DNA of 64,000 bases from Euonymus europaeus. Its lineage: Eukaryota > Streptophyta > Magnoliopsida > Celastrales > Celastraceae. The stretch covers positions 14,635,001-14,699,000 of the forward strand of contig OY756966.1 in NCBI GenBank assembly GCA_963580455.1, written 5' to 3'. The first letter of the stretch is position 1. The number at the start of each line of letters is the position of its first letter. The notes under the pieces were generated by a model that made no database searches, was not told the DNA's origin, and saw nothing but the letters and a program-made list of their open reading frames with translations. This document shows positions 37,860 through 50,907 of this stretch, in pieces. The position numbers were made by a program, and so were the translations under genes.

Positions 37860-39840
37860 TGCCAAAACACCAATTTTCTATGACAAATGGACAAAACCGT
37901 TAAAAGCTCCTCCATAGAGAGAGTTGAGCAACTTCGGACTATCAAAGTTGCTCGGGATAGACTTTTAATTGTTCTTCTATGTCAAATTTTATGAGTATAA
38001 GCTTCCTAGATTATTTCGATTCCAAAACACCAACTTTCTATGACAAATGGACAAAACCGTTAAAAGCTCCTCAATAGAAAGAGTTGAGCAACTTCGGACC
38101 ATCAAAGTTGCTCGGTATACAATTTCTATTGTTCTTCTGTGTCAAATTTTTGGAGTATAAGCTTCCTACATTATTTCGATGACAAAACATCAACTTTCTA
38201 TGACAAACGAACAAAACCGTTAAAAGCTCCTCCATAGAGAGAGTTGAGCAACTTCGGACTATCAAAATTGCTCGGGTTAGACTTTTTATTGTTCTTCTAT
38301 GTCAAATTTTACGAGTATAAGCTTCCTACATTATTTCGATGCCGAAACACCAACTTTCTATGACAAATGGACAAAACCGTTAAAAGCTCCTCCATAGAGA
38401 GAGTTGAGCAACTTCGGACTATCAAAGTTGCTCGGGATAGACTTTTAATTGTTCTTCTATGTCAAATTTTATGAGTATAAGCCACCTAGATTATTTCGAT
38501 GCCAAAACACCAACTTTCTATGACAAATGGAAAAACCGTTAAAAGCTCCTCCATAGAGGGTGTTGAGCAACTTCGGACCATCAAAGTTGTCGGTGTACAA
38601 TATCTATTGTTCTCATATGTCAAATTTTACGAGTATAAGCTTCAGAGATTATTTAAATGACAAAACACCAACTTTCTTTGACAAATGGACAAAACCGTTA
38701 AAAGCTCCTCCATAGAGAGAGTTGAGCAACTTCGGACTGTGAAAGTTGCTCGGGATAGACTTTTTATTGTTCTTCTATGTCAAATTTTACGAGTATAAGC
38801 TTCCTACATTATTTCGATGCCAAAACACCAACTTTCTATGACAAATATACAAAACCGTTAAAAGCTCCTCCATTGAGAGAGTTGGGCATTTTCGGACTAT
38901 CAAAATTTCTCGGGATAGACTTTTTATTGTTCTTCTATGTCAAATTTTACGAGTATAAGCTTCCAAGGTTATTTCGATGCCAAAACTCCAACTTTCTATG
39001 ACAAATAGACAAAACCGTTAAAAGCTCCTTCATAGAGAGAGTTGCGCAACTTCGGACTATCAAAATTGCTCGGGATAGACTTTTTATTGTTCTTCTATGT
39101 TAAATTTTATGAGTATAAGCTTCCTACATTATTTCGATGCCAAAACACCAACTTTCTATGACAAATGGACAAAACCGTTAAAAGCTCCTCCATAGAGAGA
39201 GTTGAGCAACTTCCGACCATCAAAGTTGCTCGGTGTACAATTTCTATTGTTCTCATATGTCAAATTTTACGAGTATAAGCTTCCTACATTATTTCAATGA
39301 CAAAACACCAACTTTCTATGACAAATGGACAAAACCGTTAAAAGCTTCTCCATAGAGAGAGTTGAGCAACTTCGGACCATCAAAGTTGCTCGGTGTACAA
39401 TTTCTATTGTTCTCATATGTCAAATTTTACGAGTATAAGCTTCAGAGATTATTTCAATGCCAAAACACCAACTTTCTTTGACAAATGGAAAAAACCGTTA
39501 AAAGCTCCTCTATAGAGAGAGTTGAGCAACTTCGGACTGTGAAAGTTGCTCGGGATAGACTTTTTATTGTTCTTCTATGTCAAATTTTACGAGTATAAGC
39601 TTCCTACATTATTTCGATGCAAAAACACCAACTTTCTAAGACAAAAATACAAAACCGTTAAAAGCTCCTCCATAGAGAGAGTTGGGCAACTTCGGACTAT
39701 CAAAATTTCTCGGGATAGACTTTTTATTGTTCTACTATGTCAAATTTTATGAGTATAAGCTTCCTAGATTATTTTGATGCCAAAACACCAACTTTCTATG
39801 ACAAATAGACAAAACCGTTAAAAGCTCCACCATAGAGAGA
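37860..39840 (+). repeat. Reused ~2-kb satellite block, copy 1
   Basis: Contains in order 'caattttcta', 'gattccaaaac', 'ggtatacaat', 'aatttttggag', 'cgggttagac', 'agccacctag', 'tggaaaaacc', 'agggtgttgag', 'gttgtcgg', 'gggcattttcgg', 'ccaaggttatt' and 'ttgcgcaac'. The same order of rare variants appears at +4,317 and +7,674. Matching to copy 3 continues past 39,840 to about 40,380 ('cggaatatc', 'cggcatacaat'). Confidence 0.8.
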
Positions 39841-42179
39841 GTTGAGCAACTTCGGACTATCAAAATTTCTCGGGATAGACTTTTTATTGTTCTTCTATGT
39901 TAAATTTTACGAGTATAAGCTTCCCACATTATTTCGATGCCAAAACTCCAACTTTCTATGACAAATGGACAAAACCGTTAAAAGCTCCTCCATAGAGAGA
40001 GTTGAGCAACTTCGGAATATCAAAGTTGCTCGGGATAGACTTTTTATTGTTCTTCTATGTTAAATTTTACGAGTATAAGCTTCCTACATTATTTCGATGC
40101 CAAAACACCAACTTTCTATGACAAATGGACAAAACCGTTAAAAGCTCCTCCATAGAGAGAGTTGAGCAACTTCGGACTATCAAAGTTGCTCGGGATAGAC
40201 TTTTAATTGTTCTTCTATGTCAAATTTTATGAGTATAAGCTTCCTAGATTATTTCGATGCCAAAACACCAACTTTCTATGACAAATGGATAAAACCGTTA
40301 AAAGCTCCTCAATAGAGAGAGTTCAGCAACTTCGGACCATCAAAGTTGCTCGGCATACAATTTCTATTGTTCTCATATGTCAAATTTTTCAAGTATAAGC
40401 TTCCTACATTATTTCGATGCCAAAACAACAACTTTCTATGACAAATGGACAAAACCGTTAAAAGCTCCTCCATAGAGAGAGTTGAGCAACTTTGGACTAT
40501 CAAAGTTGCTCGGGATAGACTTTTTATTGTTCTTCAATATCATATTTTACGAGTATAAGCTTCCTACATTATTTCGATGCCAAAACAACAACTTTCTATG
40601 ACAAATGAACAAAACTGATAAAAGCTCTTCCATAGAGAGAGTTGAGCAACTTCGGACTATCAAAGTTGCTCGGGATAGACTTTTAATTGTTCTTCTATGT
40701 CAAATTTTATGAGTATAAGCTTCCTACATTATTTCGATGCCAAAACACCAACTTTCTATGACAAACGAACAAAACCGTTAAAAGCTCCTCCATAGAGAGA
40801 GTTGAGCAACTTCGGACTATCAAAATTGCTCGGGATAGACTTTTTATTGTTCTTCTATGTCAAATTTTACGAGTATAAGCTTCCTACATTATTTCGATGC
40901 CAAAACACCAACTTGCTATGACAAATGGACAAAACCGTTAAAAGCTCCTCCATAGAGAGAGTTGAGCAACTTCGGACTATCAAAGTTGCTCGGGATAGAC
41001 TTTTAATTGTTCTTCTATGTCAAATTTTGTGAGTATAAGCCACCTAGATTATTTCGATGCCAAAACACCAACTTTCTATGACAAATGGACAAAACCGTTA
41101 AAAGCTCCTACATAGAGGGTGTTGAGCAACTTCGGACCATCAAAGTTGTCGGTGTACAATTTCTATTGTTCTCATATGTCAAATTTTACGAGTATAAGCT
41201 TCAGAGATTATTTAAATGCCAAAACACCAACTTTCTTTGACAAATGGACAAAACCGTTAAAAGCTCCTCCATAGAGAGAGTTGAGCAACTTCCGACCATC
41301 AAAGTTGCTCGGTGTACAATTTCTATTGTTCTCATATGTCAAATTTTACGAGTATAAGCTTCCTACATTATTTCAATGACAAAACACCAACTTTCTATGA
41401 CAAATGGACAAAACCGTTAAAAGCTTCTCCATAGAGAGAGTTGAGCAACTTCGGACCATCAAAGTTGCTCGGTGTACAATTTCTATTGTTCTCATATGTC
41501 AAATTTTACGAGTATAAGCTTCAGAGATTATTTTAATGCCAAAACACCAACTTTCTTTGACAAATGGACAAAACCGTTAAAAGCTCCTCTATAGAGAGAG
41601 TTGAGGAACTTCGGACTGTGAAAGTTGCTCGGGATAGACTTTTTATTGTTCTTCTATGTCAAATTTTACGAGTATAAGCTTCCTACATTATTTCGATGCA
41701 AAAACACCAACTTTCTAAGACAAAAGTACAAAACCGTTAAAAGCTCCTCCATAGAGAGAGTTGGGCAACTTCGGACTATCAAAATTTCTCGGGATAGACT
41801 TTTTATTGTTCTTCTGTGTCAAATTTTACGAGTATAAGCTTCCTAGATTATTTTGATGCCAAAACACCAACTTTCTATGACAAATAGACAAAACCGTTAA
41901 AAGCTCCACCCCAGAGAGAGTTGAGCAACTTCGGACTATCAAAATTTCTCGGGATAGACTTTTTATTGTTCTTCTATGTTAAATTTTACGAGTATAAGCT
42001 TCCCACATTATTTCGATGCCAAAACACCAACTTTCTATGACAAATGGACAAAACCGTTAAAAGCTCCTCCATAGAGAGAGTTGAGCAACTTCGGACTATC
42101 AAAGTTGCTCGGGATAGACTTTTTATTGTTCTTCTATGTTAAATTTTACGAGTATAAGCTTCCTACATTATTTCGATGC

Positions 42180-44160
42180 CAAAACACCAATTTTCTATGA
42201 CAAATGGACAAAACCGTTAAAAGCTCCTCCATAGAGAGAGTTGAGCAACTTCGGACTATCAAAGTTGCTCGGGATAGACTTTTAATTGTTCTTCTATGTC
42301 AAATTTTATGAGTATAAGCTTCCTAGATTATTTCGATTCCAAAACACCAACTTTCTATGACAAATGGACAAAACCGTTAAAAGCTCCTCAATAGAGAGAG
42401 TTGAGCAACTTCGGACCATCAAAGTTGCTCGGTATACAATTTCTATTGTTCTTCTATGTCAAATTTTTGGAGTATAAGCTTCCTACATTATTTCGATGAC
42501 AAAACACCAACTTTCTATGACAAACGAACAAAACCGTTAAAAGCTCCTCCATAGAGAGAGTTGAGCAACTTCGGACTATCAAAATTGCTCGGGTTAGACT
42601 TTTTATTGTTCTTCTATGTCAAATTTTACGAGTATAAGCTTCCTTCATTATTTCGATGCCAAAACACCAACTTTCTATGACAAATGGACAAAACCGTTAA
42701 AAGCTCCTCCATAGAGAGAGTTGAGCAACTTCGGACTATCAAAATTGCTCGGGATAGACTTTTAATTGTTCTTCTATGTCAAATTTTATGAGTATAAGCC
42801 ACCTAGATTATTTCGATGCCAAAACACCAACTTTCTATGACAAATGGAAAAACCGTTAAAAGCTCCTCCATAGAGGGTGTTGAGCAACTTCGGACCATCA
42901 AAGTTGTCGGTGTACAATATCTATTGTTCTCATATGTCAAATTTTACGAGTATAAGCTTCAGAGATTATTTAAATGACAAAACACCAACTTTCTTTGACA
43001 AATGGACAAAACCGTTAAAAGCTCCTCCATAGAGAGAGTTGAGCAACTTCGGACTGTGAAAGTTGCTCGGGATAGACTTTTTATTGTTCTTCTATGTCAA
43101 ATTTTACGAGTATAAGCTTCCTACATTATTTCGATGCCAAAACACCAACTTTCTATGACAAATATACAAAACCGTTAAAAGCTCCTCCATTGAGAGAGTT
43201 GGGCATTTTCGGACTATCAAAATTTCTCGGGGTAGACTTTTTATTGTTCTTCTATGTCAAATTTTACGAGTATAAGCTTCCAAGGTTATTTCGATGCCAA
43301 AACTCCAACTTTCTATGACAAATAGACAAAACCGTTAAAAGCTCCTTCATAGAGAGAGTTGCGCAACTTCGGACTATCAAAATTGCTCGGGATAGACTTT
43401 TTATTGTTCTTCTATGTTAAATTTTATGAGTATAAGCTTCCTACATTATTTTGATGCCAAAACACCAACTTTCTATGACAAATGGACAAAACCGTTAAAA
43501 GCTCCTCCATAGAGAGAGTTGAGCAACTTCCGACCATCAAAGTTGCTCGGTGTACAATTTCTATTGTTCTCATATGTCAAATTTTACGAGTATAAGCTTC
43601 CTACATTATTTCGATGACAAAACACCAACTTTCTATGACAAATGGACAAAACCGTTAAAAGCTTCTCCATAGAGAGAGTTGAGCAACTTCGGACCATCAA
43701 AGTTGCTCGGTGTACAATTTCTATTGTTCTCATATGTCAAATTTTACGAGTATAAGCTTCAGAGATTATTTCAATGCCAAAACACCAACTTTCTTTGACA
43801 AATGGAAAAAACCGTTAAAAGCTCCTCTATAGAGAGAGTTGAGCAACTTCGGACTGTGAAAGTTGCTCGGGATAGACTTTTTATTGTTCTTCTATGTCAA
43901 ATTTTACGAGTATAAGCTTCCTACATTATTTCGATGCAAAAACACCAACTTTCTAAGACAAAAATACAAAACCGTTAAAAGCTCCTCCATAGAGAGAGTT
44001 GGGCAACTTCGGACTATCAAAATTTCTCGGGATAGACTTTTTATTGTTCTACTATGTCAAATTTTATGAGTATAAGCTTCCTAGATTATTTTGATGCCAA
44101 AACACCAACTTTCTATGACAAATAGACAAAACCGTTAAAAGCTCCACCATAGAGAGAGTT
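42180..44160 (+). repeat. Reused ~2-kb satellite block, copy 2
   Basis: Same order of rare variants as 37,860-39,840, at an offset of 4,317 bp. It diverges near 44,160, where copies 1 and 3 keep 'aaaatttctc' and this copy has 'aaagttgctc'. Confidence 0.8.
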
Positions 44161-45539
44161 GAGCAACTTCGGACTATCAAAGTTGCTCGGGATAGACTTT
44201 TTATTGTTCTTCTATGTTAAATTTTACGAGTATAAGCTTCCTACATTATTTCGATGCCAAAACACCAACTTTCTATGACAAATGGACAAAACCGTTAAAA
44301 GCTCCTCCATAGAGAGAGTTGAGCAACTTCGGACTATCAAAGTTGCTCGGGATAGACTTTTAATTGTTCTTCTATGTCAAATTTTATGAGTATAAGCTTC
44401 CTACATTATTTCGATGCCAAAACACCAACTTTCTATGACAAACGAACAAAACCGTTAAAAGCTCCTCCATAGAGAGAGTTGAGCAACTTCGGACTATCAA
44501 AATTGCTCGGGATAGACTTTTTATTGTTCTTCTATGTCAAATTTTACGAGTATAAGCTTCCTACATTATTTCGATGCCAAAACACCAACTTGCTATGACA
44601 AATGGACAAAACCGTTAAAAGCTCCTCCATAGAGAGAGTTGAGCAACTTCGGACTATCAAAGTTGCTCGGGATAGACTTTTAATTGTTCTTCTATGTCAA
44701 ATTTTGTGAGTATAAGCCACCTAGATTATTTCGATGCCAAAACACCAACTTTCTATGACAAATGGACAAAACCGTTAAAAGCTCCTACATAGAGGGTGTT
44801 GAGCAACTTCGGACCATCAAAGTTGTCGGTGTACAATTTCTATTGTTCTCATATGTCAAATTTTACGAGTATAAGCTTCAGAGATTATTTAAATGCCAAA
44901 ACACCAACTTTCTTTGACAAATGGACAAAACCGTTAAAAGCTCCTCCATAGAGAGAGTTGAGCAACTTCGGACTGTGAAAGTTGCTCGGGATAGACTTTT
45001 TATTGTTCTTCTATGTCAAATTTTACGAGTATAAGCTTCCTACATTGTTTCGATGCCAAAACACCAACTTTCTATGACAAATATACAAAACCGTTAAAAG
45101 CTCCTCCATAGAGAGAGTTGGGCAACTTCGGACTATCAAAATTTCTCGGGCTAGACTTTTTATTGTTCTTCTATGTCAAATTTTACGAGTATATGCTTCC
45201 AAGGTTATTTCGATGCCAAAACTCCAACTTTCTATGACAAATAGACAAAACCGTTAAAAGCTCCTTCATAGAGAGAGTTGCGCAACTTCGGACTATCAAA
45301 ATTGCTCGGGATAGACTTTTTATTGTTCTTCTATGTTAAATTTTACGAGTATAAGCTTCCACCATTATTTCGATGCCAAAACACCAACTTTCTATGACAA
45401 ATGGACAAAACCGTTAAAAGCTCCTCCATAGAGAGAGTTGAGCAACTTCCGACCATCAAAGTTGCTCGGTGTACAATTTCTATTGTTCTCATATGTCAAA
45501 TTTTACGAGTATAAGCTTCCTACATTATTTCGATGACAA

Positions 45540-47520
45540 AACACCAATTTTCTATGACAAATGGACAAAACCGTTAAAAGCTCCTCCATAGAGAGAGTTG
45601 AGCAACTTCGGACTATCAAAGTTGCTCGGGATAGACTTTTAATTGTTCTTCTATGTCAAATTTTATGAGTATAAGCTTCCTAGATTATTTCGATTCCAAA
45701 ACACCAACTTTCTATGACAAATGGACAAAACCGTTAAAAGCTCCTCAATAGAGAGAGTTGAGCAACTTCGGACCATCAAAGTTGCTCGGTATACAATTTC
45801 TATTGTTCTTCTATGTCAAATTTTTGGAGTATAAGCTTCCTACATTATTTCGATGACAAAACACCAACTTTCTATGACAAACGAACAAAACCGTTAAAAG
45901 CTCCTCCATAGAGAGAGTTGAGCAACTTCGGACTATCAAAATTGCTCGGGTTAGACTTTTTATTGTTCTTCTATGTCAAATTTTACGAGTATAAGTTTCC
46001 TTCATTATTTCGATGCCAAAACACCAACTTTCTATGACAAATGGACAAAACCGTTAAAAGCTCCACCATAGAGAGAGTTGAGCAACTTCGGACTATCAAA
46101 ATTGCTCGGGATAGACTTTTAATTGTTCTTCTATGTCAAATTTTATGAGTATAAGCCACCTAGATTATTTCGATGCCAAAACACCAACTTTCTTTGACAA
46201 ATGGAAAAACCGTTAAAAGCTCCTCCATAGAGGGTGTTGAGCAACTTCGGACCATCAAAGTTGTCGGTGTACAATATCTATTGTTCTCATATGTCAAATT
46301 TTACGAGTATAAGCTTCAGAGATTATTTAAATGACAAAACACCAACTTTCTTTGACAAATGGACAAAACCGTTAAAAGCTCCTCCATAGAGAGAGTTGAG
46401 CAACTTCGGACTGTGAAAGTTGCTCGGGATAGACTTTTTATTGTTCTTCTATGTCAAATTTTACGAGTATAAGCTTCCTACATTATTTCGATGCCAAAAC
46501 ACCAACTTTCTATGACAAATATACAAAACCGTTAAAAGCTCCTCCATTGAGAGAGTTGGGCATTTTCGGACTATCAAAATTTCTCGGGATAGACTTTTTA
46601 TTGTTCTTCTATGTCAAATTTTACGAGTATAAGCTTCCAAGGTTATTTCGATGCCAAAACTCCAACTTTCTATGACAAATAGACAAAACCGTTAAAAGCT
46701 CCTTCATAGAGAGAGTTGCGCAACTTCGGACTATCAAAATTGCTCGGGATAGACTTTTTATTGTTCTTCTATGTTAAATTTTATGAGTATAAGCTTCCTA
46801 CATTATTTTGATGCCAAAACACCAACTTTCTATGACAAATGGACAAAACCGTTAAAAGCTCCTCCATAGAGAGAGTTGAGCAACTTCCGACCATCAAAGT
46901 TGCTCGGTGTACAATTTCTATTGTTCTCATATGTCAAATTTTACGAGTATAAGCTTCCTACATTATTTCGATGACAAAACACCAACTTTCTATGACAAAT
47001 GGACAAAACCGTTAAAAGCTTCTCCATAGAGAGAGTTGAGCAACTTCGGACCATCAAAGTTGCTCGGTGTACAATTTCTATTGTTCTCATATGTCAAATT
47101 TTACGAGTATAAGCTTCAGAGATTATTTCAATGCCAAAACACCAATTTCTTTGACAAATGGAAAAAACCGTTAAAAGCTCCTCTATAGAGAGAGTTGAGC
47201 AACTTCGGACTGTGAAAGTTGCTCGGGATAGACTTTTTATTGTTCTTCTATGTCAAATTTTACGAGTATAAGCTTCCTACATTATTTCGATGCAAAAACA
47301 CCAACTTTCTAAGACAAAAATACAAAACCGTTAAAAGCTCCTCCATAGAGAGAGTTGGGCAACTTCGGACTATCAAAATTTCTCGGGATAGACTTTTTAT
47401 TGTTCTACTATGTCAAATTTTATGAGTATAAGCTTCCTAGATTATTTTGATGCCAAAACACCAACTTTCTATGACAAATAGACAAAACCGTTAAAAGCTC
47501 CACCATAGAGAGAGTTGAGC
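45540..47520 (+). repeat. Reused ~2-kb satellite block, copy 3
   Basis: Same order of rare variants, at 3,357 bp from copy 2. It has lost one base in 'ccaatttctttg' near 47,146. Matching to copy 1 continues to about 48,050, including 'cggaatatc' and 'cggcatacaat'. Confidence 0.8.
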
Positions 47521-50500
47521 AACTTCGGACTATCAAAATTTCTCGGGATAGACTTTTTATTGTTCTTCTATGTTAAATTTTACGAGTATAAGCTTCCCAC
47601 ATTATTTCGATGCCAAAACTCCAACTTTCTATGACAAATGGACAAAACCGTTAAAAGCTCCTCCATAGAGAGAGTTGAGCAACTTCGGAATATCAAAGTT
47701 GCTCGGGATAGACTTTTTATTGTTCTTCTATGTTAAATTTTACGAGTATAAGCTTCCTACATTATTTCGATGCCAAAACACCAACTTTCTATGACAAATG
47801 GACAAAACCGTTAAAAGCTCCTCCATAGAGAGAGTTGAGCAACTTCGGACTATCAAAGTTGCTCGGGATAGACTTTTAATTGTTCTTCTATGTCAAATTT
47901 TATGAGTATAAGCTTCCTAGATTATTTCGATGCCAAAACACCAACTTTCTATGACAAATGGACAAAACCGTTAAAAGCTCCTCAATAGAGAGAGTTCAGC
48001 AACTTCGGACCATCAAAGTTGCTCGGCATACAATTTCTATTGTTCTCATATGTCAAATTTTTCGAGTATAAGCTTCCTACATTATTTCGATGCCAAAACA
48101 CCAACTTTCTATGACAAATGGACAAAACCGTTAAAAGCTCCTCCATAGAGAGAGTTGAGCAACTTCGGACTATAAAAATTGCTCGGGATAGACTTTTTAT
48201 TGTTCTTCTATGTTAAATTTTACGAGTATAAGCTTCCTACATTATTTCGATGCCAAAACACCAACTTTCTATGACAAATGGACAAAACCGTTAAAAGCTC
48301 CTCGATAAAGAGAGTTGAGCAAGTTCGGACCATCAAAGTTGCTCGGTGTACAATTTCTATTGTTTTCATATGTCAAATTTTACGAGTATAAGCTTCCTAC
48401 ATTATTTCGATGCCAAAACAACAACTTTCTATGACAAATGGACAAAACCGTTAAAAGCTCCTCCTTAGAGAGAGTTGAGCAACTTTGGACTATCAAAGTT
48501 GCTCGGGATAGACTTTTTATTGTTATTCTATGTCAAATTTTACGAGTATAAGCTTCCTACATTATTTCGATGCCAAAACACCAACTTTCTATGACAAACG
48601 AACAAAACCGTTAAAAGCTCCTTCATAGAGAGAGTTGCGCAACTTCGGACTATCAAAATTGCTCGGGATAGACTTTTTATTGTTCTTCTATGTTAAATTT
48701 TACGAGTATAAGCTTCCTACATTATTTCGATGCCAAAACAGCAACTTTCTATGACAAACGAACAAAACCGTTAAAAGCTCCTCCATAGAGAGAGTTGAGC
48801 AACTTCGGACTATCAAAATTGCTCGGGATAGACTTTTTATTGTTCTTCTATGTCAAATTTTACGAGTATAAGCTTCCTACATTATTTCGATGCCAAAACA
48901 CCAACTTGCTATGACAAATAGACAAAACCGTTAAAATCTCCACCATAGAGAGAGTTGAGCAACTTCGGACTATCAAAATTTCTCGGGATAGACTTTTTAT
49001 TGTTCTTCTATGTTAAATTTTACGAGTATAAGCTTCCCACATTATTTCGATGCCAAAACACCAACTTTCTATGACAAATGGACAAAACCGTTAAAAGCTC
49101 CTCCATAGAGAGAGTTGAGCAACTTCGGACTATCAAAGTTGCTCGGGATAGACTTTTTATTGTTCTTCTATGTTAAATTTTACGAGTATAAGCTTCCTAC
49201 ATTATTTCGATGCCAAAACACCAACTTTCTATGACAAATGGACAAAACCGTTAAAAGCTCCTCCATAGAGAGAGTTGAGCAACTTCGGACTATCAAAGTT
49301 GCTCGGGATAGACTTTTAATTGTTCTTCTATGTCAAATTTTATGAGTATAAGCCACCTAGATTATTTCGATGCCAAAATACCTACTTTCTATGACAAATG
49401 GACAAAACCGTTAAAAGCTCCTCCATAGAGGGTGTTGAGCAACTTCGGACCATCAAAGTTGTCGGTGTACAATTTCTATTGTTCTCATATGTCAAATTTT
49501 ACGAGTATAAGCTTCAGAGATTATTTAAATGCCAAAACACCAACTTTCTTTGACAAATGGACAAAACCATTAAAAGCTCCTCCATAGAGAGAGTTAAGCA
49601 ACTTCGGACTGTGAAAGTTGCTCGGGATAGACTTTTTATTGTTCTTCTATGTCAAATTTTACGAGTATAAGCTTCCTACATTATTTCGATGCCAAAACAC
49701 CAACTTTCTATGACAAATAGACAAAACCGTTAAAAGCTCCTTCATAGAGAGAGTTGCGCAACTTCGGACTATCAAAATTGCTCGGGATAGACTTTTTATT
49801 GTTCTTCTATGTTAAATTTTACGAGTATAAGCTTCCTACATTATTTCGATGCCAAAACACCAAATTTCTATGACTAATGGACAAAACCGTTAAAAGCTCC
49901 TCCATAGAGAGAGTTGAGCAACTTCCGACCATCAAAGTTGCTCGGTGTACAATTTCTATTGTTCTCATATGTCAAATTTTACGAGTATAAGCTTCCTACA
50001 TTATTTCGATGACAAAACACCAACTTTCTATGACAAATGGACAAAACCGTTAAAAGCTTCTCCATAGAGAGAGTTGAGCAACTTCAGACCATCAAAGTTG
50101 CTCGGTGTACAATTTCTATTGTTCTCATATGTCAAATTTTACGAGTATAAGCTTCAGAGATTATTTGAATGCCAAAACACCAACTTTCTTTAACAAATGG
50201 AAAAAACCGTTAAAAGCTCCTCTATAGAGAGAGTTGAGCAACTTCGGACTGTGAAAGTTGCTCGGGATAGACTTTTTATTGTTCTTCTATGTCAAATTTT
50301 ACGAGTATAAGCTTCCTACATTATTTCGATGCAAAAACACCAACTTTCTAAGACAAAAATACAAAACCGTTAAAAGCTCCTCCATAGAGAGAGTTGGGCA
50401 ACTTCGGACTATCAAAATTTCTCGGGATAGACTTTTTATTGTTCTACTATGTCAAATTTTATGAGTATAAGCTTCCTAGATTATTTTGATGCCAAAACAC

Positions 50501-50902
50501 CAACTTTCTATGACAAATAGACAAAACCGTTAAAAGCTCCACCATAGAGAGAGTTGAGCAACTTCGGACTATCAAAATTTCTCGGGATAGACTTTTTATT
50601 GTTCTTCTATGTTAAATTTTACGAGTATAAGCTTCCCACATTATTTCGATGCCAAAACTCCAACTTTCTATGAAAAATGGACAAAACCGTTAAAAGCTCC
50701 TCCATAGAGAGAGTTGAGCAACTTCGGACTATCAAAGTTGCTCGGGATAGACTTTTTATTATTCTTCTATGTTAAATTTTACGAGTATAAGCTTCCTACA
50801 TTATTTCGATGCCAAAACACCAACTTTCTATGACAAATGGACAAAACCGTTAAGAGCTCCTCCATCGAGAGAGTTGAGCAACTTCGGACTATCAAGGTTG
50901 AC

Positions 50903-50907
50903 AACTT
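50903..50907. repeat. Target site duplication (left)
   Basis: AACTT immediately before the LTR terminal TG. It is identical to the five bases after the CA at the other end, the expected 5-bp product of Ty3/gypsy integrase. Confidence 0.9.

Larger units (their letters stand above)
1..50902 (+). repeat. 160-bp tandem satellite array, left part
   Basis: About 318 head-to-tail monomers of 160 bp. Taking the recurring 'atagagagag' as base 1, monomers start at 1, 161, 321 and so on. The register is exact (starts at 1 modulo 160) up to about 27.7 kb. All monomers point the same way; I saw no inverted unit. Landmarks within a monomer are 'gagcaactt' at 13-21, 'aagttgctc' at 32-40, a HindIII site AAGCTT at 86-91, and 'aaaccgttaa' at 141-150. 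Neighbouring monomers differ at several sites, while monomers a fixed number of units apart are much more alike, which defines higher-order repeats. No gene, RNA or other element is visible in it. The arrangement is what centromeric or pericentromeric satellites of plants look like, but location is an inference. I do not recognise the family. Confidence 0.97.
36501..50902 (+). repeat. Mosaic long-period satellite domain (about 19-, 21- and 26/27-mer periods)
   Basis: Blocks are reused at long offsets. 37,468 pairs with 41,625 (4,157 bp). 37,860-39,840 pairs with 42,180-44,160 (4,317 bp). 42,180-44,160 pairs with 45,540-47,520 (3,357 bp). 47,219 pairs with 50,258 (3,039 bp). 40,680-41,270 pairs with 44,357-44,947 (3,677 bp). 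All are multiples of 160 less 1-3 bases, the deficit coming from 1-bp deletions ('gttgtcgg', 'tggaaaaacc', 'ccaatttctttg'). Markers include 'aatttttggag' (38,138; 42,471; 45,828 region), 'agccacctag' and 'ttcagagatta'. No gene is visible. Confidence 0.8.

Noticed and set aside
38071..40503. Minus-strand open frames of 64 residues in the satellite (38,071-38,265; 40,309-40,503; also 60,494-63,619)
   Set aside because: They appear only where substitutions happen to remove stops on the reverse strand. Same repeat origin, no protein features.
1..50902. CRISPR array
   Set aside because: Regular repeats are present, but there are no unique spacers; the whole 160-bp unit is repeated and the context is a eukaryotic satellite.
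1..50902. CENP-B box in the monomer ('ttcggactatcaaag' region)
   Set aside because: It shares TTCG and the spaced A, but the required CGGG is not at the right spacing; the CGGG further on belongs to 'gctcgggat'. No match to the 17-bp consensus.
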